Source: Thermoplasmata archaeon | GTDB taxonomy: Archaea; Thermoplasmatota; Thermoplasmata; Lutacidiplasmatales; UBA184 | DNA length: 64,000 bases | Assembly (NCBI GenBank): GCA_021816865.1 | Contig: JAKAWX010000001.1 | Location: 188,739-252,738 of the forward strand | Direction of reading: 5' to 3' | In this document: positions 51,883 through 60,433 of the stretch, piece after piece | Layout of the letters: each line of letters begins with the position of its first letter | Numbering within the stretch: position 1 is the first letter of the stretch | The notes under the pieces: generated by a model | Told to the model about the DNA's origin: nothing | The model's input: the letters and a program-made list of their open reading frames with translations, nothing else | The model's database searches: none | Program-made: the position numbers and the translations under genes

Positions 51883-53193
51883 ATCTGGGTCGGCGTGGAC
51901 GACACGGACAGCCCGAGCGGGGGCTGCACCACCCATGTGCTCACGGGCCTGATCGACCTCGCGATGACCAGCGGCCTCGACCTCATCGGCGAGCCGCGGC
52001 TCGTCCGCCTGAACCCCAACGTCCCCTGGAAGACCCGCGGGAACGCCGCCCTCTCGGCGCGCTTCGGCGCCGGCGTCGGCCCGCGGAGGGCGATCGGCGA
52101 GATCGAGCGAAGGACCGTATGGTCGTACGCGCGCTCCCGTGCTCCGGACGCTGGGGCCGTCCGTGCCTTCGAGCGCGATGCCTGGGACCGAGTGCTCCGG
52201 GGTTCCCGGTCCGGAGAGGCGGGGACCGACCCGGCGCTCGTCGTCGCCCCCCGTCACGTCCCCGCTGCGTTCTACTGGAGGGCCGTTCGCGAGGTCGTTC
52301 CCGTGGCCGAGGCTCGCGCGAGCCTCGAGAGGGCGGGGGCGGCCTGGTGGACCGCGACCAGCGACCGGGGCCTGGTCGGAGCGGCCGCGGCCGTCGCCTG
52401 GCCGGGTCGCCATTCCACGTGGGAACTGACCAGCTACCGAGAGCCGGCGCGCCTCCTCCGTCCGCGCGAGATCGACGGCGAGAGCGTGCGTCAGATCGCG
52501 CGCGAGATCCCGACCCTCTTCCTCTGCGACGACCCCCGGACCCGACGCCTGCTCGTGGCCCCCCACACGTCCTGTCCGATCCTCTTCGGTCTTCGCGGGA
52601 CCCGTCCCGCCGACCTCCTCCGGGCCCGCCGGCGGGTGAGCTCGGAGCCGGTCGATCGTTGGGTCCTCTTCCGCACGAACCAGGGCACGGGCGACCATCT
52701 CGTGCGCCGCAACGCCGCCGGGCTCGGTCCGTTCCTGTCCGCCCGCATCGTCGGGACCGTCGCTCGGCCGCCCACGACGCTCCGCGGGGGACACGTCCGG
52801 CTCGTCGTCACCGACGACGAGAGAACCGAACTCGAGTGCGTCGCGTTCGAGCCGACCAAGACGCTTCCCCGGGTCGCTCGCACCCTGGTCGTCGGCGACC
52901 GCGTCGAAGTCTGGGGCGGCCGAGGGGAAAAGCCGACCTTGCGGCTCGAGGGCCTGCGCCTGCTGCGCCTGCGGCCCCGCCACACGCGGCCGACCGCCCC
53001 GGCCTGCCCCGGCTGCCGCCGTCGAGCCGGGTCGCTCGGAGCGGGTCGCGGATACCGGTGCCCCGCCTGCCGCCGCCGCTGGCCGCCCGAAGCGGCGGTC
53101 CGGGAGCGCGCGCGGCCGGTCTACCCCGTGGGCGAGTACCACCCTACCCCCTCCGCCCGGCGGCATCTCGCCCCGCGGGGCCCCGAGCCGTAG
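51883..53193 (+). CDS. tiaS: tRNA(Ile2) 2-agmatinylcytidine synthetase TiaS
   Basis: The archaeal enzyme that ATP-dependently attaches agmatine to C34 of tRNA-Ile(CAU), so it reads AUA. The N-terminal IWVGVDDTDSPSGGCTTH is the conserved first strand and ATP/metal motif; a central kinase-like domain, an OB-fold (near residue 290) and a C-terminal zinc ribbon (CPGC and CPAC) follow. About 436 residues, family-like. No ATG is available: the conserved strand begins at codon ATC (51883), five bases after a perfect GGAGGTG. The first standard codon, GTG 51895, would delete four conserved residues. The start is therefore uncertain. Confidence 0.9.
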   Translation: MWVGVDDTDSPSGGCTTHVLTGLIDLAMTSGLDLIGEPRLVRLNPNVPWKTRGNAALSARFGAGVGPRRAIGEIERRTVWSYARSRAPDAGAVRAFERDAWDRVLRGSRSGEAGTDPALVVAPRHVPAAFYWRAVREVVPVAEARASLERAGAAWWTATSDRGLVGAAAAVAWPGRHSTWELTSYREPARLLRPREIDGESVRQIAREIPTLFLCDDPRTRRLLVAPHTSCPILFGLRGTRPADLLRARRRVSSEPVDRWVLFRTNQGTGDHLVRRNAAGLGPFLSARIVGTVARPPTTLRGGHVRLVVTDDERTELECVAFEPTKTLPRVARTLVVGDRVEVWGGRGEKPTLRLEGLRLLRLRPRHTRPTAPACPGCRRRAGSLGAGRGYRCPACRRRWPPEAAVRERARPVYPVGEYHPTPSARRHLAPRGPEP

Positions 53194-53257
53194 GCCGCGA
53201 GCCGTACGAGAGAGCTTTTGAGCCGTCCTACCGTGGAGAGCCGAGGAACCCCCGACG

Positions 53258-54193
53258 ATGGTCGGACCCCGCATCAAGACCGCCGTCCTCTTTGCGGTCA
53301 TCATCGGCCTCTTCGTGGTCATCGGAACGCTCGTCGGACAGTACCTCTTCCAGTCGTGGCTCGCGGGGCTCGTCGTCTTTCTGGGCCTCTCGCTCGTCCT
53401 CAACCTCGTGAGCTACTTCGCGGCCGACCGGATCGTCCTCTGGTCGACCCGCGCGAAGATCGTCTCCGCATCCGAAGCCCCGCGCCTCGCGAGGGCCGTG
53501 GCGGAACTCGCCCCCAAGTTCGGGCTGGTCACCCCCCGTCTCGCGATCGTCCCGACCCAGACCCCGAACGCGTTCGCGACCGGCCGCGACGAGCGGCACG
53601 CGATCGTCGCCGCGACCGAGGGCCTGCTGAGGCTGGTCGACGACCGCGAGCTGAAGGCGGTGCTCGCGCACGAGCTGGCGCACGTCCGGGACCGGGACGT
53701 GCTGTTGATGACGTTCGCCGCGACCCTCGCGGGCGCGATCGGCTACGCCGCCCAGATCGTGATCTTCTCGATGCTCTTTGGCGGGAACGGGAACCGAAAC
53801 GGGGTCAACCCGTTCCTGCTCCTGGTCGCCGCCGTTACCGCCCCGATCGCCGCGATGACGATCCAGCTCGCGATCTCGCGGTCGCGGGAGTTCCGCGCGG
53901 ACCAGGTCGGCGCGACGATCGGAGGCGACCCCGAAGCGCTCGCGAGCGCGCTCGAGAAGCTCGAGGTCATGAACCTCCGCCGGCCGCTGAACGTCGGTTC
54001 GCCGGCGCAGTCGAGCCTCTATATCGTCAATCCCTTCCGGGGCGTGACGTTCGCCTCGCTCTTCTCTACGCACCCGCCGACCGCCGAGCGGATCCGCCGG
54101 CTAAGGGCGATGCGACCGAACTACACCTACCGCGTCGACGTGCGGGGCCCGGCGGCCCGCGCCGGCGCGTCGGACCGGGCGGCGCGAAGCTAG
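53258..54193 (+). CDS. htpX: HtpX-like M48 zinc metalloprotease
   Basis: A 311-residue integral-membrane protease of the HtpX family for membrane-protein quality control. Two N-terminal helices are followed by the zinc site HELAH (138-142), a second pair of helices, and the third zinc ligand Glu in SREFRADQVG, then the FSTHPPTAERIRRL tail. Length matches archaeal HtpX homologues (about 290-320). It is followed 12 bases later by a zinc-ribbon coiled-coil protein gene, probably in the same transcript. Confidence 0.93.
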   Translation: MVGPRIKTAVLFAVIIGLFVVIGTLVGQYLFQSWLAGLVVFLGLSLVLNLVSYFAADRIVLWSTRAKIVSASEAPRLARAVAELAPKFGLVTPRLAIVPTQTPNAFATGRDERHAIVAATEGLLRLVDDRELKAVLAHELAHVRDRDVLLMTFAATLAGAIGYAAQIVIFSMLFGGNGNRNGVNPFLLLVAAVTAPIAAMTIQLAISRSREFRADQVGATIGGDPEALASALEKLEVMNLRRPLNVGSPAQSSLYIVNPFRGVTFASLFSTHPPTAERIRRLRAMRPNYTYRVDVRGPAARAGASDRAARS

Positions 54194-54205
54194 ACGGGGC
54201 GGTCG

Positions 54206-55321
54206 ATGGTGGGATGCCCGGCGTGTGGGACCGAAGTCCCCGGCGCCGCCGCCGACTGTCCCCACTGCCATCTGTCCACCGGCCTCTTTGACGCGGTCCG
54301 GGACGCGGCCGGTCCGGGGGAGTCGCAGGACCCCGCGTACTTGCGGACGATCGGCGAACTTCTCGCGTCGGTCGACCTTTCGACGGCCCCCGAGCCCGTT
54401 CCCGACCGACCGCGAGGCCTTCTGAGCCGGCCGGCTCGCTTCCCCTCCCTTCCACCGACCGAAGCCCCGACGCGGGCGTCGGTCCGTTCCGCGTCCGTGA
54501 CCCCGATGACCGACCTACCGGCGCTTCCCGGCGCCGGCACGGCGATCGAGCTCAAGCGCCGGATCGAGGAGTACTTCCAGATCGGGCGTCGCCTCGGCCT
54601 CGATTTCACCGACTTCGAGGGCCGGTCGGGCGCGGCCGCCCTCGTGAACGATACCCCATCGCTCGAGGTCCTCGCCCGCGAGATGTTCGTCCACATCGCG
54701 AGCGTGGTCGCCGAGGAGTACGAGGGGACGCTCGCACGGCGCAACGAACTCGCCCAGCTCGTCCCGGTCCCGAGCGCGGACGTCGAGCTCGAGGCGATCC
54801 GACGCGCGATCGCGGTCGGCGACATGAGCGGCGCGCAGCGCCGCCTCGTCCATGTCCGCGACGAGCTCGGGCGACTCGAGGAGGAGTGGGAGGTCGGTCG
54901 GATCCTCGTCACCGAGTGCGACCTCCTCGTCCAGACCCTCCGCGGCTTGGGCGGTGACCCGGCGCCTGCGACCGGACCGCTCGAGGAGGGGCGACGGTGC
55001 TTCGGCGAAGGACGGCGGACCGACGCGGAGCGACTCCTGGCCCGGGCGGCGGTCGCGCTCTGGACCCTGCTCGAGCCGAGGTTCTTTGCCGACCTCAAGC
55101 GGCTGCGCGACCGGCTTGTCGAGATGCGGGGGAGCGGAGCGGACGTCGCGCCGGCGGTCCGGGAGCTCAAGAAGGTCGCGGAGGAGCTGCGGCAACGCAA
55201 CTTCGTCGGGACCGTGGTCGCCTATCGCCGCCTACGGTCGTTCGTGGAGGGGATCTCGCCAACGGAGGAGCTCGGTCCTCCCGAACTCGCGGGGACCCTG
55301 CGTTCGTCGCCCCCGGCGTAG
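54206..55321 (+). CDS. Zinc-ribbon protein with helical C-terminal region
   Basis: 371 residues: a zinc ribbon at the N-terminus (GCPACGTEV and CPHCHLSTG), a proline-rich linker of about 80 residues, and a long, mostly helical and charged region with likely coiled-coil segments (EELRRLEEEW-like repeats). No enzyme motif. Proteins of this layout occur in Thermoplasmata without assigned roles. It sits between htpX and hisS on the plus strand; co-transcription with htpX is likely. Confidence 0.65.
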   Translation: MVGCPACGTEVPGAAADCPHCHLSTGLFDAVRDAAGPGESQDPAYLRTIGELLASVDLSTAPEPVPDRPRGLLSRPARFPSLPPTEAPTRASVRSASVTPMTDLPALPGAGTAIELKRRIEEYFQIGRRLGLDFTDFEGRSGAAALVNDTPSLEVLAREMFVHIASVVAEEYEGTLARRNELAQLVPVPSADVELEAIRRAIAVGDMSGAQRRLVHVRDELGRLEEEWEVGRILVTECDLLVQTLRGLGGDPAPATGPLEEGRRCFGEGRRTDAERLLARAAVALWTLLEPRFFADLKRLRDRLVEMRGSGADVAPAVRELKKVAEELRQRNFVGTVVAYRRLRSFVEGISPTEELGPPELAGTLRSSPPA

Positions 55322-55412
55322 CCGGCGGCGGTCGATCGATCGCCCGACCGGAACGTCCGGACCCGTTCGGTGACGGACCGGGGCCTGCGGGGGGGACGAG
55401 GCGCGCGCACGG

Positions 55413-55420
55413 TCAAATAC
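55413..55420 (+). promoter_or_regulatory. TATA-like promoter element of hisS
   Basis: TCAAATAC centred 26 bases before GTG 55442; supports the shorter hisS. Confidence 0.6.
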
Positions 55421-55441
55421 TTCCCCGAGGGTCCCCGGCGC

Positions 55442-56743
55442 GTGCCGTTCCAGGTCCTCCGGGGGTTCCGCGACTACCCCCCGCCCGACGCGGGCGCTCG
55501 GTCCGAGATCCGGCGACGGATGCGCGTGGTGGCCCGCCGAGCCGGGTACACGGAGCTCGAGGCGCCGTGCGTCGAGAGCTTCGAACTCTACCAGGTGAAG
55601 AGCGGGGAGGGGATCGCGGCCGAGACCTGGCTCTTCCGGGACAAGGGGAACCGCGCCGTCGCGCTCGTCTCCGAAACGACCCCCTCCCTCGCCCGGATCT
55701 TCACCGACCGTGCGAAAGCGGAACCGATGCCGGTGAAGTGGTTCACGCTCCAGAAGGTCTGGCGCTACGAGGAGCCCCAGGCGGGTCGTACCCGCGAGTT
55801 CCTCCAGTTCAACCTCGACATCCTGGGGGTCCCGGGGGTCGAGGCGGAGACGGACCTCCTCGCGACGGCCGCGCTCGTGCTCGACGAGGTCGGGGCGAGC
55901 GGCCTCTACGCGTTCCGCGTCAGCGATCGGGCGATCGCCGAGGGCCTCGGTCGGCTCTACGGGGCGCGCGACATGACCCGGTTCTTCCGGGCGGTCGACC
56001 GCTACCACAAGATCCCCCCGGCCGAATTCGAGGGAGAGCTGGGGGCGGCGGGGATCCCGGCGGACCGCGTGGGGGAGCTCGAAGCGTTCTTCGAGAGCGT
56101 GGGACAGGGGGTCGCGCCGGACGCGCTCGCGGGGTTCCTCGATGCCCTCGGGACCCGGGGGCTCGACGAGGCGGCCCGCGCCGGTCTCGAGCGGGTCCGG
56201 GCCCTCTTCGCGCTCCTCGACCGCGCCGGGCTGTCGGACCGCGTCGTCTTCGACCCGACGGTCGTGCGCGGCCTCGCCTACTACACGTCCACCGTCTTCG
56301 AGGCGTACGCGCGCGACGGTGACGGACGGGCGATCTTCGGCGGCGGCCGGTACGACCACCTCATCGAGCTGTTCGAGGGCCCCCCCACGCCCGCCGCCGG
56401 TCTCGCGATCGGCGACCAGACCCTCGAGATCCTCCTGCGCGGCCACGGCCGGTGGCCCGAAGGGGAGCCGCCCATCGACACCTACGTCGTCGTGGTCGAC
56501 CCGACCCAGCGGCCGGAAGCGGTCGAGATCGTCCAAGAGCTTCGACGCGCCGGCGTGAGCGCCGATTGCGACCTGCTCTCCCGGTCGATGTCGCGCCAGC
56601 TCAGGGAGGCGGCGCGCCGGCGGAGCCGTCGAGCTCTGATCGTGGGCCTGAAGGAGGCGGCGCCGGGGACGGTGGTCGAGCGAGATCTCGCGACGGGCGA
56701 GCAGCGTGAGGTCGCTCGGTCCTCGGTGGGACGACCGGGGTGA
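55442..56743 (+). CDS. hisS: Histidyl-tRNA synthetase
   Basis: A 433-residue class II synthetase. Motif 2 is FTLQKVWRYEEPQAGRTREF, the histidine-specific motifs are VVRGLAYYTSTVFE and FGGGRYDHL, and a C-terminal anticodon-binding domain ends near residue 425. The GTG at 55442 was chosen because a TATA-like TCAAATAC is centred 26 bases upstream; an upstream in-frame start (55370) would put that element inside the gene. Its 3' end overlaps the convergent TPD-protein gene by 143 bases. Its substrate tRNA-His is encoded at 19602. Confidence 0.95.
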   Translation: MPFQVLRGFRDYPPPDAGARSEIRRRMRVVARRAGYTELEAPCVESFELYQVKSGEGIAAETWLFRDKGNRAVALVSETTPSLARIFTDRAKAEPMPVKWFTLQKVWRYEEPQAGRTREFLQFNLDILGVPGVEAETDLLATAALVLDEVGASGLYAFRVSDRAIAEGLGRLYGARDMTRFFRAVDRYHKIPPAEFEGELGAAGIPADRVGELEAFFESVGQGVAPDALAGFLDALGTRGLDEAARAGLERVRALFALLDRAGLSDRVVFDPTVVRGLAYYTSTVFEAYARDGDGRAIFGGGRYDHLIELFEGPPTPAAGLAIGDQTLEILLRGHGRWPEGEPPIDTYVVVVDPTQRPEAVEIVQELRRAGVSADCDLLSRSMSRQLREAARRRSRRALIVGLKEAAPGTVVERDLATGEQREVARSSVGRPG

Positions 56744-57485
56744 TCCCCTCGAACGTCGTTCCGTCCCACAGGATGATCCCGTCCGGGGACTCGGCGCCGT
56801 CCACGTACCCGTACCAGTAGACGACCGCCCCTTCGCCGAAGATCTGCGTGTACGGGGCGAGCTGACGTTTCAGGTTCTTGCGGAGCTCGACGTCGTCGCC
56901 GAAGTTCGCCTTCGACTCGATCCAGGTGAGCTTCTGGCCGAAGAAGATGATCGGCTCGTCGAGGAGGGCGTCCGGCGTCTTCGCGTACTTCCCGCGCAGG
57001 TCCTTCTCGGTCCGGTAGCCGATCCCGTGCTTCTCGAGCCATGCCTGCAGCCGTTCCTCGCCCTTGCGCCCGCGCTCCCGCTGGAGCTCCATTCCTCGGG
57101 GCGAGTAGATCAGGTCGTTCTCGAGGAGCTCCGAGACCTCCTGGCGCAGCCGAGCGTCGGGCGCCGTGTCGGGATTCAGGAACGTCTGCCAGACCTTCTT
57201 GCGGGGGATCCCGAGCTCGCCGAGCATCTGCTGGCCCATCAGGACCGGCGGGAACTTCCACTCGCGCGCGATGTCGAGGATCGAGCGGCCGTGCTTCCAC
57301 TGGCCGACCAGGCGCGGAAGCTGCCGCTTGACGACGTAGAAGCGCCGGGTGGCGTCGCGCGTGACGCGGTGGGTGTGGATGACGAAGAGCAGCTCCTCGT
57401 CGAGGTGTTCCGTATGGCTGACGCGGCGCACGTCGTCGTACGTCGCGAGGAGGTCGAAGAGCCGCTGGTAGGTCTGCCGGTCCAT
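56601..57485 (-). CDS. TPD-domain protein (CDIN1/C15orf41 archaeal homologue)
   Basis: 294 residues. The core resembles the TPD-motif family: a helical N-terminal half, then TPD at residues 170-172 (YAKTPDALLDEPII) and WIESKANFG (Glu190, Lys192), a PD-(D/E)xK-nuclease-like arrangement. The human homologue CDIN1 is mutated in congenital dyserythropoietic anaemia type I; the archaeal function is unknown. The last 30 or so residues are low-complexity proline/arginine sequence produced by read-through antisense to hisS. It lies 90 bases behind nadE, with a TATA-like GTTTTAC near 57530. Confidence 0.82.
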   Translation of the reverse strand: MDRQTYQRLFDLLATYDDVRRVSHTEHLDEELLFVIHTHRVTRDATRRFYVVKRQLPRLVGQWKHGRSILDIAREWKFPPVLMGQQMLGELGIPRKKVWQTFLNPDTAPDARLRQEVSELLENDLIYSPRGMELQRERGRKGEERLQAWLEKHGIGYRTEKDLRGKYAKTPDALLDEPIIFFGQKLTWIESKANFGDDVELRKNLKRQLAPYTQIFGEGAVVYWYGYVDGAESPDGIILWDGTTFEGITPVVPPRTERPHAARPSRDLARPPSPAPPPSGPRSELDGSAGAPPP

Positions 57486-57575
57486 GCCCGATCGTCCTGG
57501 AGGAGTCGGCCCACCGAGCCGTGGGTCCGTAAAACGTTACTTGACCGCGAGCCCGGCACCGCCGCGACCGGCGGC

Positions 57576-58385
57576 TCACTCCCGCCAGTCGATCCCGATC
57601 GTCCGCAGGCCGATCTTGGGGATCGGCGGGGGGCGACGCTTGTGCCGGTGCCGGGCCACGCGGGCCGCGACCTCGCGCACCCGGGCGAGGGGGGTGCCCG
57701 TCGCGGCGGCGATCTCCTCCTCCGTGCGCAGCTGCTCGAGGCCGAACAGGATCGGGTCGAGCTCCGCGTAGGGGAGGCCGAGCTCGGCCTCGTCCGTCTG
57801 GCCCTCCCAGAGGCCGGCGGTCGGCGGACGCGCCCGGACCGACGCGGGAAGCCCGAGCTGTTCGGCGAGCGCGCGGACCTCGGTCTTGTAGAGGTCGCCG
57901 ATCGGCAGGAGGTCGACCCCGCCGTCCCCGTACTTCGTGAAGTAGCCGAGCAGGAGCTCGGACTTGTTGCCGGCCCCCGCGACGAGGGCCCGGCGCTCGC
58001 GGGCGAGGGCGTACCAGACGATCATCCGGACGCGGGCCGTCACGTTCCCGAGGGCGACCCGGTCCCGCACGTCGGGCAGGAGCGCCCGGAACGCCTCCAC
58101 GGCGGGTTCGATCTCCACGACCCGCGACGCGATCCCGAGCGTGCGCGCGTAGGCCTCGGTCTCGGCCCGGAGTTCGGGGGGATAGCGAGCGTCGGGCAGG
58201 AGGACCCCGAAGACCCGGGTCGGTCCGAGCGCGTCGACGGCCAGCCGGGCCACGAGCGCGCTGTCGATCCCCCCCGAGAGCCCGACGACCACCCCCTCGA
58301 GGCCGTCTGCGAGCGCGTGGGCGCGCAGGAACTGGTGGACCGTGGAGACCGCGTGGGCGGGCAGCCGCGGCACGAGGCTCGTCAT
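57576..58385 (-). CDS. nadE: NAD synthetase (ammonia-dependent type)
   Basis: A 269-residue NAD+ synthase of the N-type ATP pyrophosphatase family. The P-loop is VVGLSGGIDSALVARL, the ATP/NaAD sites include GAGNKSELLLGYFTKYGDG and a second DLYKTEVRALAE segment. It lacks a glutaminase domain, so it uses ammonia or depends on a separate amidase. Its ATG overlaps the RaSEA stop in ATGA; it ends the LSm-RibK-RaSEA-NadE run. Confidence 0.95.
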   Translation of the reverse strand: MTSLVPRLPAHAVSTVHQFLRAHALADGLEGVVVGLSGGIDSALVARLAVDALGPTRVFGVLLPDARYPPELRAETEAYARTLGIASRVVEIEPAVEAFRALLPDVRDRVALGNVTARVRMIVWYALARERRALVAGAGNKSELLLGYFTKYGDGGVDLLPIGDLYKTEVRALAEQLGLPASVRARPPTAGLWEGQTDEAELGLPYAELDPILFGLEQLRTEEEIAAATGTPLARVREVAARVARHRHKRRPPPIPKIGLRTIGIDWRE

Positions 58386-59404
58386 GCCTCGACTCCAAGG
58401 GGCTCGAGGGCGCGGTGCGATTCCCAGCGCGCCCGGCACGCACAATCGAGGGCGTCGAGCGGGGAGAACTCTTGCGTCAGCGACGCGGTTTCGATCGCTT
58501 CGAGGACGCGCGCGTCGCACGACCCGCAGTTGTGAGGACCCCGACGCAGGCCGCCCGCCGTCGGGAACGAGACGAGCCGCGTCGTCCCCCGCGCGCTCGC
58601 GCCGTGTCGGAGCACCTCGACGACAGACCAGAGCCAGGGGGGCCGGTAGCGACCCCGATGGTAAAGCCACTCGACGACGGTTCCGTTCTGGATATGGACC
58701 GGGTTCACCGACAGGGTGTCGAAGTGCGGCGCCGCCTGCTCGATCGACGCGAGGACGTCGGCGACCGATTCGCTCTCCGTCAGGTACGGCGGCTTCAGCA
58801 GGAGGTAGCCCTTCGCCCGGAGCCCGAGCGCGCGCACGCGGTCGGCCGCGTCGAGATACTCCGCGGGCGACGCGCTCTTATGCACGAACCGGGCGAGGAC
58901 GACCGGGTCCGTCGTCTCGAGCCCGAGCGCCACCTCGAGCTCTCCCGCGAACGCCTCCCGCAGCGGCGCGAGCGTCTCGGCGGTGGCGAACTCGGGGAGC
59001 GTCTCGAAGAGGAGGCGACGGGCGCGCCCCGAGAACGCGGTCGCGATCGCGCGGCGGCTCGGAGGATCGACCTCGCGGTCGTCGAGAAAGCTTCCCGAGG
59101 TGTACACCTTCACGTACGGTTCGTCGTGGTATCGGTCGAGGGCGCGGGCGAGTTGCTCGGCGAGCTCCGCGGGGGTCGCCGAGCGGCCGAGGGTGTCCTT
59201 CGCGTACCCGCACATCGAACACCCCTTCAGGTCCGCCCAGTAGCACCCCCGCGTCTTCAGGATCAGAACGAAGGCGCGGACCTCGTCGCGTCCGAGGGCC
59301 TCGCGCTCGACCCACTGGTGGACGTAGCGGCGGGCGGTCTCGGGACCCGCGGGCTCGGGACGGCGGTCGCGAGCGACCGCACGGGCGAGGGATTCCGGCG
59401 TCAT
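58382..59404 (-). CDS. raSEA: Archaeosine synthase radical-SAM subunit RaSEA
   Basis: A 340-residue radical-SAM protein. The [4Fe-4S]-SAM cysteines are Cys54, 62 and 65 in RGCYWADLKGCSMCGY, the CX7CX2C spacing of the archaeosine/Elp3-like subgroup rather than CX3CX2C. A second cysteine group (NCGSCDAR, CACR) near the C-terminus may bind another metal. With ArcS/TgtA2 it converts lysine-modified preQ0 to archaeosine at tRNA position 15. It is coupled by ATGA to both neighbours. Confidence 0.9.
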   Translation of the reverse strand: MTPESLARAVARDRRPEPAGPETARRYVHQWVEREALGRDEVRAFVLILKTRGCYWADLKGCSMCGYAKDTLGRSATPAELAEQLARALDRYHDEPYVKVYTSGSFLDDREVDPPSRRAIATAFSGRARRLLFETLPEFATAETLAPLREAFAGELEVALGLETTDPVVLARFVHKSASPAEYLDAADRVRALGLRAKGYLLLKPPYLTESESVADVLASIEQAAPHFDTLSVNPVHIQNGTVVEWLYHRGRYRPPWLWSVVEVLRHGASARGTTRLVSFPTAGGLRRGPHNCGSCDARVLEAIETASLTQEFSPLDALDCACRARWESHRALEPLGVEA

Positions 59405-60105
59405 TTCTCCTCGATGTCGACCTCGACGACGTCGTCGTCGCGCACCGGCAACGCCTCGCGCAGGCACACGGCCGCCACGAACTCGACGACGTCCTTGTAG
59501 TGCGAGCGGTCGGGGTGGATGAGGTGGCAAGAATGACCGTTCAACTTCGCCGGGAAGCACGTGGCCCCGCCGAACGTCCGGCCGCTCGCGTGGAATCCGT
59601 CGATCCGGATCCCGGTCCACGAATCGAGGAGGGCGACCTTGCGCAGCGATCGGGCGTGCAGGCGGACGTTGAGGGTGCCCGGGTACGGGGCGTAGCCGAG
59701 ACGCTCCGTGAACTGAACGACGTACCCCGGCTGGCTGAGGTAGTAGCGGCCCTCGCCGAGGCCCGACGCGACCTGCCCCGAGAACGAGACCCGGGCCGGT
59801 CCCTCGAAGATGCGGTGGTAGCCGTGGTACTCGCCTCGCAGGAGGTCCATCGCGGCCGGGGTGAGGAGGAGGCGCTGCCGCCGCTGAGCGAGCGCGCGGC
59901 TCAAAAGGCCCTTCTTCTCGAGGGCGACGAGGTAGCGGTCGGCCGCCTGCTGGCTCACCCCGAGCCGCTGGCCGAGCTCGCGCGACGTGAGGACGACGGG
60001 CGTCTCGTCCGCGCCGGCGAGGGCGAGGAGCTTCAGCACCGCGAGCGTGTCGCCGCGGGCCCGGGGCCGGCCGCTCGTGTCGTGGAGTACCCCCGTCTCC
60101 GGCAC
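59401..60105 (-). CDS. ribK: CTP-dependent riboflavin kinase with N-terminal HTH
   Basis: A 234-residue protein. Residues about 20-95 form a winged helix (SRELGQRLGVSQQAADRYLVAL), the rest is the RibK barrel (GLGEGRYYLSQPGYV, GYAPYPGTLNV, HASGRTFGGATCFPA). RibK makes FMN using CTP; the fused HTH suggests it also represses riboflavin genes, as in other archaea. The GTG start lies five bases after the LSm stop. FMN production links functionally to the flavoproteins CoaBC and geranylgeranyl reductase. Confidence 0.93.
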   Translation of the reverse strand: MPETGVLHDTSGRPRARGDTLAVLKLLALAGADETPVVLTSRELGQRLGVSQQAADRYLVALEKKGLLSRALAQRRQRLLLTPAAMDLLRGEYHGYHRIFEGPARVSFSGQVASGLGEGRYYLSQPGYVVQFTERLGYAPYPGTLNVRLHARSLRKVALLDSWTGIRIDGFHASGRTFGGATCFPAKLNGHSCHLIHPDRSHYKDVVEFVAAVCLREALPVRDDDVVEVDIEEK

Positions 60106-60110
60106 GGTCG

Positions 60111-60350
60111 CTACGGCTTCGCCGCCGGACCCTGGGGCGCGTGGAGGGTGATCACGTTCGACCCGCGGAGGATGAGCCGGCCCAGCCGACGACGCGTCTC
60201 GGGACCGGTCTCGTCGGCGTCGTCGAGGACGAGGTTCATGTGCTCGTCGACCCCGAGCAACCGGCCCGAGAGTTCCCGGCCGTCCTTGAGCATGAGGGTC
60301 ACCCGTTGCTGGAGCACGCGCTCGAGCAAGCGAACCGGCGCGTCGGCCAT
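60111..60350 (-). CDS. Sm-like archaeal protein (LSm)
   Basis: A 79-residue Sm-fold protein that forms RNA-binding heptameric rings. The Sm1 motif covers VTLMLKDGRELSGRLLGVDEHMNLVLDDA and Sm2 is LILRGSNVITL. It is the first gene of a four-gene minus-strand operon; a TATA-like GCTTAAGG is centred 26 bases before the ATG, so the message is probably leaderless. Confidence 0.95.
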   Translation of the reverse strand: MADAPVRLLERVLQQRVTLMLKDGRELSGRLLGVDEHMNLVLDDADETGPETRRRLGRLILRGSNVITLHAPQGPAAKP

Positions 60351-60372
60351 CGGCCGTCCGACGGTCCACCGA

Positions 60373-60380
60373 CCTTAAGC
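60373..60380 (-). promoter_or_regulatory. TATA-like promoter element of the LSm operon
   Basis: Minus-strand GCTTAAGG centred 26 bases before the LSm ATG. Confidence 0.6.
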
Positions 60381-60403
60381 GTTGTGGACCGACCGTCCGC
60401 CGG

Positions 60404-60412
60404 GTATATCTC
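60404..60412 (+). promoter_or_regulatory. TATA-like promoter element of citrate synthase
   Basis: GTATATCTC centred 26 bases before the GTG start. Confidence 0.65.
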
Positions 60413-60433
60413 GGCGACCCGATTGGAGACGCC

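Noticed and set aside
55370-55441. Longer hisS starting at 55370
   Set aside because: Would place the probable TATA element inside the gene and adds 24 residues unlike other histidyl-tRNA synthetases.
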